A DNA stretch of 64,000 bases from Chelativorans sp. J32 (GTDB lineage: Bacteria; Pseudomonadota; Alphaproteobacteria; Rhizobiales; Rhizobiaceae): assembly GCF_000518985.1 (NCBI RefSeq), contig NZ_JAEQ01000013.1, positions 62,001 to 126,000 on the forward strand, in the 5' to 3' direction. Shown piece by piece: positions 1-8,340 of this stretch (position 1 is its first letter; each line of letters starts with the position of its first letter). The translations under genes and the position numbers were made by a program. Below the pieces are notes generated by a model, which was given only the letters and a program-made list of their open reading frames with translations, was not told where the DNA came from and did no database searches.

Positions 1-502
1 GGAAGGCGTGGGCGACATCCATCCCATAGCCGACCACGAAATAGTCGGGGCATTCGAAGCCCACGAAATCCGCCTCCAGGCTCGCCTGCCGGCGTGAACG
101 CTTGTCGAGGAGGACCGCGATAGAGACCGAACGTGCACCACGCGAAAGCATGAGCTCGCGCGTGAATTTCAGCGTCTTTCCCGATTCCAGAATATCGTCG
201 ATCAGCAGGATGTCGCGCCCCTGCACGTCGTTGTCGATATCCCGCAGCACTTTGATCTCGCCGCTCGTCTTGCCGGCGCCATAGCTGGAGATCATGATGA
301 ACTCGACTTCGGGCGAGATACCGGCGTCATGCATTGCGCGGATGAGGTCGGCCGCGAAGATGAAGGAACCCTTGAGCACGGAGACCACAAGCAGATCGTT
401 GTAGTCGCGCCCTGCTATTTCCTTTGCGAGCTCCAGATTCCGCTGCGCGATCGTGGAAGCGGAATAGAGGACTTCGATTTCCTTGCCGCGCACGACAGGC
501 AT
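1..502 (-). CDS. hpt: Hypoxanthine phosphoribosyltransferase, 3' end outside window
   Basis: Cytoplasmic purine-salvage enzyme that joins hypoxanthine or guanine to PRPP to give IMP or GMP. The first 167 residues are present; the C-terminus lies beyond base 1. The reverse-strand protein starts MPVVRGKEIEVLYS and carries the loop SVLKGSFIFAADL, the metal/substrate stretch EFIMISSYG, and the PRPP-binding motif ILLIDDILESGKTL, all typical of HPRT. I chose the ATG at 502 because an AAGGAG lies 10 bases upstream; the in-frame ATG at 511 has the same AAGGAG only one base away. Nothing in the visible part looks broken. Family assignment is firm. Guanine versus hypoxanthine preference cannot be read from this part. 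Confidence 0.93.
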   Translation of the reverse strand, partial: MPVVRGKEIEVLYSASTIAQRNLELAKEIAGRDYNDLLVVSVLKGSFIFAADLIRAMHDAGISPEVEFIMISSYGAGKTSGEIKVLRDIDNDVQGRDILLIDDILESGKTLKFTRELMLSRGARSVSIAVLLDKRSRRQASLEADFVGFECPDYFVVGYGMDVAHAF

Positions 503-572
503 TGGACACATGCTCCTTGAACAAAACCGATACACGTTCTTTTCCCTTAACCGCGGCTGGCCGGCGGTAGAA

Positions 573-612
573 GGAGAAGCGCTTTCCAAGGCTGGTTGCA
601 AAGGGCTTCTCC
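573..612. repeat. Imperfect 13-bp inverted repeat downstream of a small reverse ORF
   Basis: GGAGAAGC-g-CTTT at 573-585 can pair with AAAG-g-GCTTCTCC at 600-612 around a 14-base loop, with one G:G mismatch. On the reverse strand it follows the end of the small frame at 686-997 and is followed by TTCT only, so it is a weak terminator candidate. The rest of 503-685 shows no gene. Confidence 0.4.
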
Positions 613-685
613 CCAGGAAATAGTACGCTGTTCCGCAATTGTCGCTGAAAAAAGGACCGTGATGCCGCGTGCACCCTGTGCGCTT

Positions 686-997
686 CTAACGGGTCTGCGG
701 TTTTGCCCTGAACGCACGGATGCCAAGGGCGCGGGACATGGCAGCCGCGAGAAGCCACGAGGCCAGGAGGCTTCTCCCGCCTCGGCGCAGGATATCGAGG
801 CCTGAGTACCCTAGGTCAGACGCAGTTGCGGACGATGCGAAGGATGCCCTTGGAAGGCATTCTGGAAGCAGGGTCTCGTATTCGGCGTCGATGACGTCTT
901 CCTCTTTGACGTCCACGCCGTTTCGGGGCGCAGCTGTGGCTATGATAAGCTCTCCCGCTTCCGGACCCACTACTCTTCTCCGCGTTTCCGCTGACAT
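686..997 (-). CDS. Hypothetical small protein with one possible membrane segment
   Basis: 103-residue reverse frame, divergent from ftsE. I see no named domain. It has an acidic stretch around residues 29-42 (VDVKEEDVIDAEYE) and a hydrophobic stretch around residues 77-90 (RSLLASWLLAAAM) that could be one transmembrane segment, then a basic tail. In many Rhizobiales a zinc-ribbon (MJ0042-type) protein is encoded divergently upstream of ftsE. The acidic-then-membrane layout here resembles the C-terminal part of such proteins, but no Cys-rich N-terminus is present, so it could be a shortened relative or a chance frame. An AAGG lies only two bases before the ATG, which is poor spacing. If it is not real, 503-1161 is a 659-bp gene-free stretch. 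Confidence 0.35.
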   Translation of the reverse strand: MSAETRRRVVGPEAGELIIATAAPRNGVDVKEEDVIDAEYETLLPECLPRASFASSATASDLGYSGLDILRRGGRSLLASWLLAAAMSRALGIRAFRAKPQTR

Positions 998-1161
998 TTC
1001 CTTCGTGTAGCCGTTAATGGTTAATGTTCCGCAATTTGGCGGTTTTCACCCGTCTATTAATCGGGCATTAACCATAACCGCCAAAGGTAGGTCCGTGTCT
1101 CGGGCCGCCATCTTCGCAACCGCGGCTGGTTATCCGCTCCGAAAAGCGCAGGTCTGTTCAC

Positions 1162-1821
1162 GTGATACGCTTCGAGAATGTCGGCCTCAGATATGGCATG
1201 GGCACCGAGGTGCTCCGCGACGTTTCCTTTTTTCTGCAGGAGCGTTCGTTCCAGTTCCTGAGCGGTCCCTCCGGCACTGGAAAGACGACCTTGCTGCGGC
1301 TGCTCTTCCTGTCGCTGAAGCCCACCCGCGGCCTCATCACGATTTTTGGCAAGGATCGGTCGCGGATCACGCGCGAGGAATTGCCGCTCATCCGCCGGCG
1401 GATTGGCATCGTCTTCCAGGATTTCCGGCTGCTTGACCATCTTACCACCTATGAGAACGTGGCGCTGCCGCTGCGGGTCCGTGGGCGCGAGGAGGCAAGC
1501 TATCGCAGCGACGTGGTCGAACTCCTGAAATGGGTCGGCCTTGGTGACCGCATGCATGTCTTTCCGCCCGTTCTTTCGGGCGGTGAAAAACAGCGCGCGG
1601 CCATCGCGCGGGCGCTCATCGAGCAGCCGCAAATCCTGCTCGCTGACGAGCCCACGGGCAATGTGGATCCGCAACTTGCCCGCCGTCTGCTGCGCCTTCT
1701 GATCGAGCTGAACCGGCTCGGCACCGCGGTCGTCATCGCCACGCACGACATAGGGCTTATGGAGCAGGTCGACGCGCGGCGAATGATCCTCTCTGGCGGA
1801 AGGCTCGAGATCTATGATTAG
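1162..1821 (+). CDS. ftsE: Cell division ATP-binding protein FtsE
   Basis: ATPase half of the FtsEX complex, which sits at the division septum on the inner face of the cytoplasmic membrane and drives conformational signalling to periplasmic wall hydrolases rather than transport. The 219-residue ABC domain has Walker A GPSGTGKTT at residues 35-43, Q-loop FQDFRLLDH near 85-93, signature LSGGEKQR near 138-145, Walker B ILLADEP near 157-163 and the switch His in ATHD near 194, all intact. The start is a GTG giving MIRFENVGLRYG. Its stop overlaps the ftsX start by 8 bp, so the two are translationally coupled. The YdcF and PlsC genes follow on the same strand. Confidence 0.96.
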   Translation: MIRFENVGLRYGMGTEVLRDVSFFLQERSFQFLSGPSGTGKTTLLRLLFLSLKPTRGLITIFGKDRSRITREELPLIRRRIGIVFQDFRLLDHLTTYENVALPLRVRGREEASYRSDVVELLKWVGLGDRMHVFPPVLSGGEKQRAAIARALIEQPQILLADEPTGNVDPQLARRLLRLLIELNRLGTAVVIATHDIGLMEQVDARRMILSGGRLEIYD

Positions 1822-2803
1822 ATCCGATGCGGCGAGGGAGCAGGCGACCCGGCTGGCCGATAAAGTCGGCGCCCTGAAGCGGGAGGCCGCCATGCGCAAG
1901 GCGCGCAGGCAAAATCCTATCGTGCCGCCGGACAATGTCGCCGGGCGGGCGATGGTGCTCGTCATCGCCATCATGACCTTTCTTTCCTGTCTTACCCTTG
2001 GGGCAGTCACCCTGGTTCGCGACACCGCGACCACGTGGCAGACGCAGATCGCCCGGGAAGCGACGATCCAGATAAAGCCGGTCGAAGGGCTGGATATGGA
2101 GGAAGCCCTCGCCAGCGCTCAACGCATCGCAGCGGGCTATCGCGGCGTGCGCAGCGCGAGCATCGTGGATCGGGCGGCGACGGCACGGCTGCTTGAGCCT
2201 TGGCTCGGCCCCGGCCTGAATATCGACGATCTTCCCGTGCCGCGCCTGGTGATCATCACGATCGATCCGGCGGAACGCCCGGATTTCGCCGCGATGCGCG
2301 AGGAGCTGGCACAGGCAGTGCCCAGCGCGACGCTGGATGATCACCGGACATGGGTAGACCGGCTGGTCGCGATGGCGCGTAGCACGGTCGCCATCGGTAT
2401 CGGAGTGCTCGCGCTGATGCTTTCCGCCACCGGGCTGACGGTGATCTTCGCCACCCGTGGCGCCATGGTCGGGAACGGTCATGTGATTGAAGTTCTGCAT
2501 TTCGTTGGGGCGGAAGCCGGTCTTATAGCCCGCGAATTCCGCCGTCACTTCCTGCTCGCCGGTATGCGGGGAGCCGCCGCCGGAGGATTGACCGCTATCG
2601 TCGTATTCGTGATTTTCTCCTGGTGGTCGTCCCGCAACGTGGCTACCCCGGAAGGAGATCAAGCGGCCGCGCTTTTCGGCAATTTTTCCATAGGGCTGTC
2701 AGGCTATTTGGGTGTTGGACTCATCGTGGTGCTGATCGCGATCCTGACCGCCGCCACTTCCCATATTACCGTCATTCGTTATCTCAGACGCATAGACATA
2801 TGA
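1814..2803 (+). CDS. ftsX: Cell division protein FtsX (permease-like subunit)
   Basis: Membrane partner of FtsE. The 329-residue protein has the FtsX/MacB-like layout: a basic cytoplasmic N-terminus, a first membrane segment at about 43-65, a periplasmic domain of about 125 residues that in this family contacts hydrolase activators, then three more membrane segments near 194-217, 250-272 and 296-318. The ATG lies inside the end of ftsE. The terminal TGA forms an ATGA with a possible but less likely start for the next gene. Length and topology fit the alphaproteobacterial family; no unusual features seen. Confidence 0.94.
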   Translation: MIRSDAAREQATRLADKVGALKREAAMRKARRQNPIVPPDNVAGRAMVLVIAIMTFLSCLTLGAVTLVRDTATTWQTQIAREATIQIKPVEGLDMEEALASAQRIAAGYRGVRSASIVDRAATARLLEPWLGPGLNIDDLPVPRLVIITIDPAERPDFAAMREELAQAVPSATLDDHRTWVDRLVAMARSTVAIGIGVLALMLSATGLTVIFATRGAMVGNGHVIEVLHFVGAEAGLIAREFRRHFLLAGMRGAAAGGLTAIVVFVIFSWWSSRNVATPEGDQAAALFGNFSIGLSGYLGVGLIVVLIAILTAATSHITVIRYLRRIDI

Positions 2804-2907
2804 CGCCCAAGCAATTTTCACGGACCGATTCCTTTGGTAACGCATTGTGCTCACAAGGAGCATGCTCTGACTCGCCCTTGCCGCAATTGCCGTCTACTTA
2901 TGGAAAG

Positions 2908-3600
2908 ATGACGGGAATTGCGATTACGTCGGCGGATACCAGCTTGCGCCGCCCGCGTCGTGTGCGGATGGCGCTAAGATTGCTGCTTACCGCTTTTTCC
3001 CTCACCGTTGCCCTTTACATCGGCGGCTTCGGCCTTTTTGCGGATCACGTTGCGCATCTGCGTGCACCGGCGGAACTCAATCCTGCCGATGGCATCGTGG
3101 TGCTGACCGGCGGTCAGTCACGGATCGATACGGGCATGGATCTGCTCAAGGCTGGCAAGGCCAAGCGCCTGCTTATCAGCGGCGTCAATCCCATCGCCCG
3201 CGTGGATGATCTGAGGCTTGCAACAGGCAGCGACCGGGCGCTCTTCAACTGCTGCGTCGATATCGACCGGGTGGCGCTGAACACGGTCGGCAACGCGCAA
3301 GAAAGTGCCAAATGGGTGAGCGCCAACACCTATGGCAGCATCATTGTCGTCACCAACAACTACCATATGCCGCGCAGCCTGTTGGAGATGCGGCGCATCC
3401 TCCCGAATGCGGATCTGCAGCCCTATCCGGTCGTCAACACGCCGCTTGATGACGGAAGCTGGATCAGCAAGCCGGACGCAATGAGGGTGCTCTTGATCGA
3501 GTACAGCAAATATGTCGCGGCCTTGGCCCGCGGTCTCCTGCCGACGAGGGATGGCGCGGTGCCCTTTGAAGGCCTGAGCACCGCGATCGCCCACAAGTAG
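2908..3600 (+). CDS. YdcF family (DUF218) membrane-anchored protein
   Basis: 231 residues. One N-terminal membrane anchor (about residues 20-45, ALRLLLTAFSLTVALYIGGF) is followed by a DUF218/YdcF domain with the family motifs DGIVVLTGGQSRI, LLISGV, and IIVVTNNYHMPRS. DUF218 proteins include ElyC and SanA, implicated in envelope carbohydrate or undecaprenyl-lipid processes; the reaction is not settled. It follows ftsX, as in many Rhizobiales. I used the ATG at 2908, just ahead of the anchor. An in-frame ATG at 2800 forms an ATGA overlap with the ftsX stop and would add 36 residues of non-coding-like composition, so coupled initiation there cannot be excluded. Confidence 0.85.
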   Translation: MTGIAITSADTSLRRPRRVRMALRLLLTAFSLTVALYIGGFGLFADHVAHLRAPAELNPADGIVVLTGGQSRIDTGMDLLKAGKAKRLLISGVNPIARVDDLRLATGSDRALFNCCVDIDRVALNTVGNAQESAKWVSANTYGSIIVVTNNYHMPRSLLEMRRILPNADLQPYPVVNTPLDDGSWISKPDAMRVLLIEYSKYVAALARGLLPTRDGAVPFEGLSTAIAHK

Positions 3601-3686
3601 GTAGGCTTCTCGCTTTCTGCTCTTTACATCGAGCCTGCTTGCGGTAACGAACGGCGGTGGCCCGCGCCCTTCGATCAGGTTTCCGT

Positions 3687-4505
3687 ATGCTCTTCCTCCG
3701 CTCGCTGGCATTCAACACCGCTCTTTACCTCAACACGATCATCCAGATGATCCTGTGGGCACCCGTCTATTTCCTCCTGCCACGCAAGAAAGCCTGGTTC
3801 GTGCCGAAGTTCTGGGCGGCCTCCTGCCTCTGGCTGCACAAGGTGCTCGGGGGCGCAAAGGCCGAAATCTCGGGAACCGAAAACCTTCCCGCCGGCCCCT
3901 GCATCATCGCCCCGAAACATCAGTCATTTTGGGACACGATAGCCTTCCTGCCCTCGATTCCCGATGCAGTTTACATCTTGAAACGGGAGCTCATGTGGAT
4001 CCCGCTCTTCGGCTGGTATGTCGCAAAGATGCGCATGATTCCCATCGACCGTGGGAGCCGCTCGAAAGCACTGCGGCAGGCAGTCAAGATCGGTCGCGAG
4101 CGCATGAGCGAAGGCCGGCAACTCATCATCTATCCCGAGGGCACGCGCCGGCCGCCTGGCGCCGAGCCCGCCTATAAATACGGAATCGTCGAACTTTATG
4201 CCCAGCTCCAGGTCCCCGTCGTTCCGGTCGCGCATGTGGCCGGCCTCTACTGGCCGCGGCGGAAGTTCCTGCGTTATCCGGGCGTCATCCGCGCCCGCTT
4301 TTTGCCGCCCATCGAGCCGGGACTTTCGCGAGAGGATTTTCTGAAGCGGCTGATCCGTGAGACGGAAGCGGCCTGTGACGAGTTGTTGCTGGAGGCGGCA
4401 AGCGGCCCCAACCCTCCGCCCCTGCCGCCGACCGCGATTTCGCGAATCCAGGAATTGCAGAAGGCCGGCACAGCTTCGAAGGAAGCAAGCAGCGAGCCGC
4501 TATAG
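3687..4505 (+). CDS. plsC: 1-acyl-sn-glycerol-3-phosphate acyltransferase (PlsC/LPLAT family)
   Basis: Acylates lysophosphatidic acid to phosphatidic acid at the inner membrane, the second acylation of phospholipid synthesis. The 272-residue form starts MLFLRSLAFNTALYLN. It has a hydrophobic N-terminus, the catalytic HxxxxD block seen here as PKHQSFWDT, the FGWYVAKMRMIPIDR block, the YPEGTRRPPG phosphate-binding motif and a VPVVPVAHV block, the four conserved LPLAT motifs in order. A GTG at 3657 would add 10 residues. It is the last gene of the ftsEX-YdcF run and converges on the gamma-glutamylcyclotransferase gene with a 6-bp overlap. The family also includes ornithine-lipid acyltransferases, but this neighbourhood and the EGTR block favour PlsC. 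Confidence 0.88.
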   Translation: MLFLRSLAFNTALYLNTIIQMILWAPVYFLLPRKKAWFVPKFWAASCLWLHKVLGGAKAEISGTENLPAGPCIIAPKHQSFWDTIAFLPSIPDAVYILKRELMWIPLFGWYVAKMRMIPIDRGSRSKALRQAVKIGRERMSEGRQLIIYPEGTRRPPGAEPAYKYGIVELYAQLQVPVVPVAHVAGLYWPRRKFLRYPGVIRARFLPPIEPGLSREDFLKRLIRETEAACDELLLEAASGPNPPPLPPTAISRIQELQKAGTASKEASSEPL

Positions 4506-5033
4506 GCTTTTTGCAGGGCCGGAGATCCGCTCCGCCACCGCTTCCAGCCAATGATCGCGGATACCGAGTGCCTTCAGGTGCTGGACGGTGTTGATCACAT
4601 ATTCCTCGTTGGGCCCCGATTGCCCAACGGCTCCCGCCACCCTGCGCGCCGCTTCGGAGGGGTCCATCGCGCCCGCATATTGCGGATGCCGGCGATCGAC
4701 CACGTAAGTCAGCGCCTCCACGATCTGCCCGCCTTCCAGCCTGACGGCCAGACGGCGCTCAAGATAGACGTTGGTGATCAGTTCCCTTTCCCGCAGATAA
4801 GCGATGACTTCTCCAGCGAGCTTGCCCGGGACGGAGAAGGCAAGCCCGAGGCAGGAGCCTCCACGATCAAGGCCGAGCACCAAGCCCGGCCGATCAGGCG
4901 TGCCACGATGCACATGCGAATGGATGCAAAGCGCCCGGCGGTAGCCGAACAGCCGGGCTTTGCGCGTTTCGACATGGGCAAAACCGGGCCGCCACATCAA
5001 AGAGCCGTAGCCAAACACCCAAAAATCGTCCAT
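4500..5033 (-). CDS. Gamma-glutamylcyclotransferase, ChaC-like
   Basis: 177 residues, starting MDDFWVFGYGSLMWRPGF. The YGSLMW nucleotide/substrate-binding loop, the GLVLGLDRGGSCLGLAF block and the later tyrosine-rich YLERRLAVRL segment match ChaC-type cyclotransferases, which release 5-oxoproline from gamma-glutamyl peptides, chiefly glutathione. The protein is probably cytoplasmic; no signal peptide is seen. Upstream in-frame ATGs would add a proline- and lysine-rich leader running into the divergent gene, so I kept the start immediately before the conserved domain. Substrate is inferred from the family. Confidence 0.85.
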   Translation of the reverse strand: MDDFWVFGYGSLMWRPGFAHVETRKARLFGYRRALCIHSHVHRGTPDRPGLVLGLDRGGSCLGLAFSVPGKLAGEVIAYLRERELITNVYLERRLAVRLEGGQIVEALTYVVDRRHPQYAGAMDPSEAARRVAGAVGQSGPNEEYVINTVQHLKALGIRDHWLEAVAERISGPAKSL

Positions 5034-5094
5034 TTCGCTGGTTCTGCCTTTGTCTTTTCTGGGCAAAGACGATTCGGGTAAAGGGAGCAACGGC

Positions 5095-6075
5095 ATGGCG
5101 TCAAGAACAGGCTCGCGTTTCGGCCGGCGCATCGTGCTGCTTGCCGTTGCCGTCGTTCTTTTCTGCGCCGCCTATACCGCCGGCTGGTATTATTTCGCGC
5201 GTGGGCTGGAAACGCGCGCGGCCGCTACGCTTGCCAGCCTCAATGGCGGCGGCGTACGCGCTTTCTGCGAGGAGCCGGAGGCAAGGGGGTTTCCGTTCCG
5301 CATTGGCTTATACTGCAAGGGCGTTTTCTACGAGAATGTCAGCGATGGGGTTTCCATCCGAGCGGGGCGAATGCAGTCGGCCGCAAATGTTTACCAGCCC
5401 TACCGGGTTCTGGGCCAGTTGGATGGGCCTGCCAAGATCATCCTGCCTTTCACCATACCGCTGGAGGCCCGCTGGGAGTCCCTCTTGGCCAGCACACGGC
5501 TTTCCCGGCCATTGCCGGAAACCCTTTCGGTCGAAGGCAAGAAAGTGGAAATTTCAGCCGAGGAGGGCGATCCGGCCCCTCTTTTGACCGTGGACGATGT
5601 TCAATTCCACGCGCGGCAAAGGGAGGCCGATCTCGAAATAGCGGTCAGTTTCAGGGACCTTGTTGCCGGCGCAGAAATCGCACCGGGCTTGCCGCCCATT
5701 GAGGGGAGGGTGCTCGGACTTGTTCAAGACGGCGTCTCCCTGCTTAAGGAAAAGGTGCATGATCTGCGCGGGCGATCTGCAACGATCGAGGAAATGGTGG
5801 TCGGCGTCACCGGCGAGAGGGCGGGCTTTTCTCTTTCGGGCCCCATCTCCGTGAGGGATGACGGACGGATCGATGCGGATCTTTCGATTACGATCAATGA
5901 TCCCCGGGAGGTGGCCGAAGTCATGGCCCAAATCTTCCCGGACGAGGGCGATCAGATCCGGGCGGCTACAGGCATGCTTGCCAGCCTGGAAAATCAGCCG
6001 CTTCCGGTCCGCATCACGCGGGGCAAAGTCTTCCTTGGCTTTATCCCGCTCGGTGAGATCCCGGCGATTGAGTAG
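5095..6075 (+). CDS. DUF2125 domain-containing exported protein
   Basis: 326 residues beginning MASRTGSRFGRR, then a hydrophobic stretch (about residues 13-35) that is either an uncleaved signal anchor or a signal peptide, then a periplasmic DUF2125 domain of beta-rich character. The start follows AAGGGAG at good spacing, which decides against the ATG at 5050. DUF2125 proteins are conserved in Rhizobiales and have no established function. It lies divergent from the cyclotransferase gene and convergent with tyrC, so it is likely monocistronic. Confidence 0.82.
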   Translation: MASRTGSRFGRRIVLLAVAVVLFCAAYTAGWYYFARGLETRAAATLASLNGGGVRAFCEEPEARGFPFRIGLYCKGVFYENVSDGVSIRAGRMQSAANVYQPYRVLGQLDGPAKIILPFTIPLEARWESLLASTRLSRPLPETLSVEGKKVEISAEEGDPAPLLTVDDVQFHARQREADLEIAVSFRDLVAGAEIAPGLPPIEGRVLGLVQDGVSLLKEKVHDLRGRSATIEEMVVGVTGERAGFSLSGPISVRDDGRIDADLSITINDPREVAEVMAQIFPDEGDQIRAATGMLASLENQPLPVRITRGKVFLGFIPLGEIPAIE

Positions 6076-6081
6076 CCGTGC

Positions 6082-7023
6082 TCAGGCACCCTGCTTGGGC
6101 GGATGCGCAATGACCTGCCGGCCGAAATCTGGTGCGTCCACTTCCTGACCCGCTTCGATGATCGAGCGCCTGATGGCCCGGGTGCGGGTGAAGAGGTCGA
6201 ACAGCTTCTCGCCGTCGCTCCAGCGGATCGCTCTCTGCAACGCCGACAGGTCCTCCGAAAACCTGGCCAGCATCTCAAGGATCGCGTCCTTGTTGTGCAG
6301 GCAGACATCGCGCCACATGGTCGGGTCGGAGGCCGCCAGGCGCGTGAAGTCGCGGAAACCTGAAGCCGAATATTTGATTACTTCGGATTTGGTGACCGTT
6401 TCCAGGTCGTCGGCGGTGCCCACGATGTTGTAGGCGATGATGTGAGGCAGGTGCGAGACAATGGCGAGCACGAGGTCGTGGTGCTGTGGATCCATGGTAT
6501 CGACCTTCGACCCGCACCGTTCCCAAAACCGGGTCAGGCGGGCAAGCGCCTCCTCGTTCGTTCCGGGAGGCGGCGTAAGGATGCACCAGCGTCCTTCGAA
6601 CAGCCCGGCAAATCCGGCATCGGGGCCTGAATGCTCGGTGCCGGCGATAGGATGGCCGGGGATGAAATGCACCGTCTTGGGCAAGACGGGTTCCATCTGC
6701 TCCAGGACCGATCGCTTCGTGGAGCCCACATCGGTGACAATCGCGCCGGGTTTCAGGGTGCCGGCGATCTCGGCTGCGACGCTGCCCGAAGCACCGACGG
6801 GCACGGACACGATCACGAGATCGGCATCTTCAACCGCGTCGGCGGCCGTTTCGAAATACTCGTCGCCCAGGCCGAGCTCTCGGGCGCGGGCCAGGGTTTC
6901 CGGCCGCCGGGTGTTGACGACGATGGTGTTTGCCAAGCCTTCCCGGCGGATCACGCGCGCAATCGATGACCCTATGAGGCCGATACCGACAAGCGCGATT
7001 CTGTTAAACAGCGGGTCGGCCAC
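6082..7023 (-). CDS. tyrC: Prephenate/arogenate dehydrogenase family protein
   Basis: NAD(P)-dependent oxidative decarboxylation of prephenate (to 4-hydroxyphenylpyruvate) or L-arogenate (to tyrosine). The 313-residue protein opens with the Rossmann loop GIGLIGSS at about 13-20, followed by VSVPVGAS, the GSTKRSV block, and the substrate motif GHPIAGTEHSG; the later VSHLPHIIAY block is also typical. There is no fused chorismate mutase or ACT domain, so it is the short monofunctional type. hisC lies 3 bp upstream on the same strand, an order common in alphaproteobacteria. Arogenate versus prephenate preference cannot be decided from sequence. Confidence 0.92.
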   Translation of the reverse strand: MADPLFNRIALVGIGLIGSSIARVIRREGLANTIVVNTRRPETLARARELGLGDEYFETAADAVEDADLVIVSVPVGASGSVAAEIAGTLKPGAIVTDVGSTKRSVLEQMEPVLPKTVHFIPGHPIAGTEHSGPDAGFAGLFEGRWCILTPPPGTNEEALARLTRFWERCGSKVDTMDPQHHDLVLAIVSHLPHIIAYNIVGTADDLETVTKSEVIKYSASGFRDFTRLAASDPTMWRDVCLHNKDAILEMLARFSEDLSALQRAIRWSDGEKLFDLFTRTRAIRRSIIEAGQEVDAPDFGRQVIAHPPKQGA

Positions 7024-7026
7024 GGC

Positions 7027-8127
7027 TCACCTTCCTAAAAATCCGGCGAGCGCAGCAATGACGCCGCGATTGGCTTCTTCGCAGCCGACGGTCAGGCGGA
7101 GCGCATTGGGAAAGCCGTAACCTGTCACGCGTCGCAATATGTAGCCGCGAGAAGTCAGGAAAGCGTCCGCCGCCTCCGCGGTCTTGCTGCCCTCCATCGG
7201 GAAATGAACCAAGAGGAAATTGCCGACGCTTGGCGTTACCCTGAGGCCGAGCTTCTCCAGCTCTTCCGTCAGCCAGGTGCGCCAGGTTTCGTTATGCGCC
7301 ACCGCCCGTTCCACATGCGCCTTGTCACGTATGGCGGCCGCTCCGGCCTCGATGGCGATGGAGTTCACGTTAAAGGGGCCGCGCACACGGTTCACCGCCT
7401 CCACCACGTGGCTGGGGGCGTACATCCAGCCGATGCGCAGCGCTGCCAGGCCGTAGATCTTCGAGAATGTGCGTGTCATGACGACATTGTCATTGGACGA
7501 GACGAGCTCGATCCCAGCCTCGTAGTCGTTGCGGCGCACATATTCCGCATAGGCGGCATCCAGCACGAGAAGGACGCCGCGCGGCAAACCGGCGCGCAGG
7601 CGCTTCACCTCGTCCACTGGCAGATAGGTGCCCGTGGGATTGTTCGGGTTCGCGAGAAAGACGATCTTCGTGCGATCGGTGACCGCCGCGAGGATCTCGT
7701 CCACATCGGTGCGCTCGTTCCTCTCCTTGACGACCACCGGGGTGGCCCCGGCGGCGAGGATCTGGATGCGGTAGACCAGGAATCCGTGCTCCGTATAGAT
7801 GCCCTCGTCGCCCGGTTTCAGATAGGTTTGCGCGAGGAGGCCAAGGAGCTCGTCGGAGCCGTTGGAGCACAGGATGTTCGCGGGATTGAGCCCGTGCGCT
7901 TCCGCTATCGCGTTGCGCAATTTCGAAGCGGAGCCATCCGGATATCGCTCGAGATGCTGAGTTGCCTCCTGCACCGCCTCCAACGCGGCCGGCGAGGGGC
8001 CAAGAGGGGTCTCGTTCGAGGAAAGCTTCCAAACCTTTGCGGCGCCAGGCGCGCTTTCGCGGCCGGGTACATAGGCCGCAATATCCATGACGCCGGGCTT
8101 GGGCTGGGGACGATCGAGCGAAGTCAT
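7027..8127 (-). CDS. hisC: Histidinol-phosphate aminotransferase
   Basis: PLP enzyme exchanging an amino group between imidazole-acetol phosphate and glutamate in histidine synthesis; paralogs in the family also act on aromatic amino acids, which fits its pairing with tyrC. The 366-residue fold-type I protein has [11 protein letters not shown] near the N-terminus, CSNGSDELL, the [13 protein letters not shown] motif, [10 protein letters not shown], the PLP-lysine region [11 protein letters not shown], and LRIGW. The reading frame is intact and of normal length. It is transcribed away from the SAM-II/metA unit, so the 213-bp gap at 8128-8340 must hold starts for both directions. Confidence 0.92.
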   Translation of the reverse strand: MTSLDRPQPKPGVMDIAAYVPGRESAPGAAKVWKLSSNETPLGPSPAALEAVQEATQHLERYPDGSASKLRNAIAEAHGLNPANILCSNGSDELLGLLAQTYLKPGDEGIYTEHGFLVYRIQILAAGATPVVVKERNERTDVDEILAAVTDRTKIVFLANPNNPTGTYLPVDEVKRLRAGLPRGVLLVLDAAYAEYVRRNDYEAGIELVSSNDNVVMTRTFSKIYGLAALRIGWMYAPSHVVEAVNRVRGPFNVNSIAIEAGAAAIRDKAHVERAVAHNETWRTWLTEELEKLGLRVTPSVGNFLLVHFPMEGSKTAEAADAFLTSRGYILRRVTGYGFPNALRLTVGCEEANRGVIAALAGFLGR

Positions 8128-8175
8128 CAGAAGTTCCGTCAGTTTGAGGCCGCCTGCTTTAACCCATCAACTCCA

Positions 8176-8204
8176 TTGACGCAAAGGGGAGGCAGGCCTA
8201 AATA
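8176..8204 (+). promoter_or_regulatory. Sigma-70-type promoter for the SAM-II/metA transcript
   Basis: TTGACG at 8176-8181 and TAAATA at 8199-8204 are separated by 17 bases. The predicted start, near 8211, falls just before the first base of the riboswitch, so the aptamer would be the 5' end of the transcript. Confidence 0.72.
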
Positions 8205-8212
8205 GCAAGGTG

Positions 8213-8270
8213 AACCCGTGGTGATTTGGCCGGTCGGCTTGCAGCCACGTAAAAGAAGTCGCTAAAGAGG
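8213..8270 (+). ncRNA. SAM-II riboswitch aptamer
   Basis: The stretch matches the SAM-II (metA motif) consensus of alphaproteobacteria almost base for base: the CGTGGTGATTTGG block at about 8217-8229, the GGCTTGCAGCCACGT block at 8236-8250 whose CAGCCACG closes stem P1, and the 3' pseudoknot strand AAGTCGCTAAAGAGG at 8256-8270. SAM-II binds S-adenosylmethionine and lowers expression of methionine genes. It lies between the promoter and an intrinsic terminator, directly upstream of metA. Confidence 0.93.
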
Positions 8271-8293
8271 CCGAAGATATCAAGTCCGTTGGG

Positions 8294-8324
8294 ACCGGCC
8301 GCGATCTTCGCCGCCGGTTTTTTT
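8294..8324 (+). terminator. Intrinsic terminator in the metA leader (riboswitch expression platform)
   Basis: ACCGGC-C-GCG at 8294-8303 pairs with CGC-C-GCCGGT at 8309-8318 around loop ATCTT, with one C:C mismatch, followed by seven T (8318-8324). It ends 16 bases before the metA ATG. This supports transcription termination as the output of the SAM-II element. Confidence 0.85.
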
Positions 8325-8340
8325 GTTTTGGAGTTCTACT

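Noticed and set aside
1057-2034. 325-codon reverse frame opposite ftsE/ftsX
   Set aside because: The forward strand holds intact, overlapping ftsE and ftsX with all ABC motifs; the reverse product is low-complexity.
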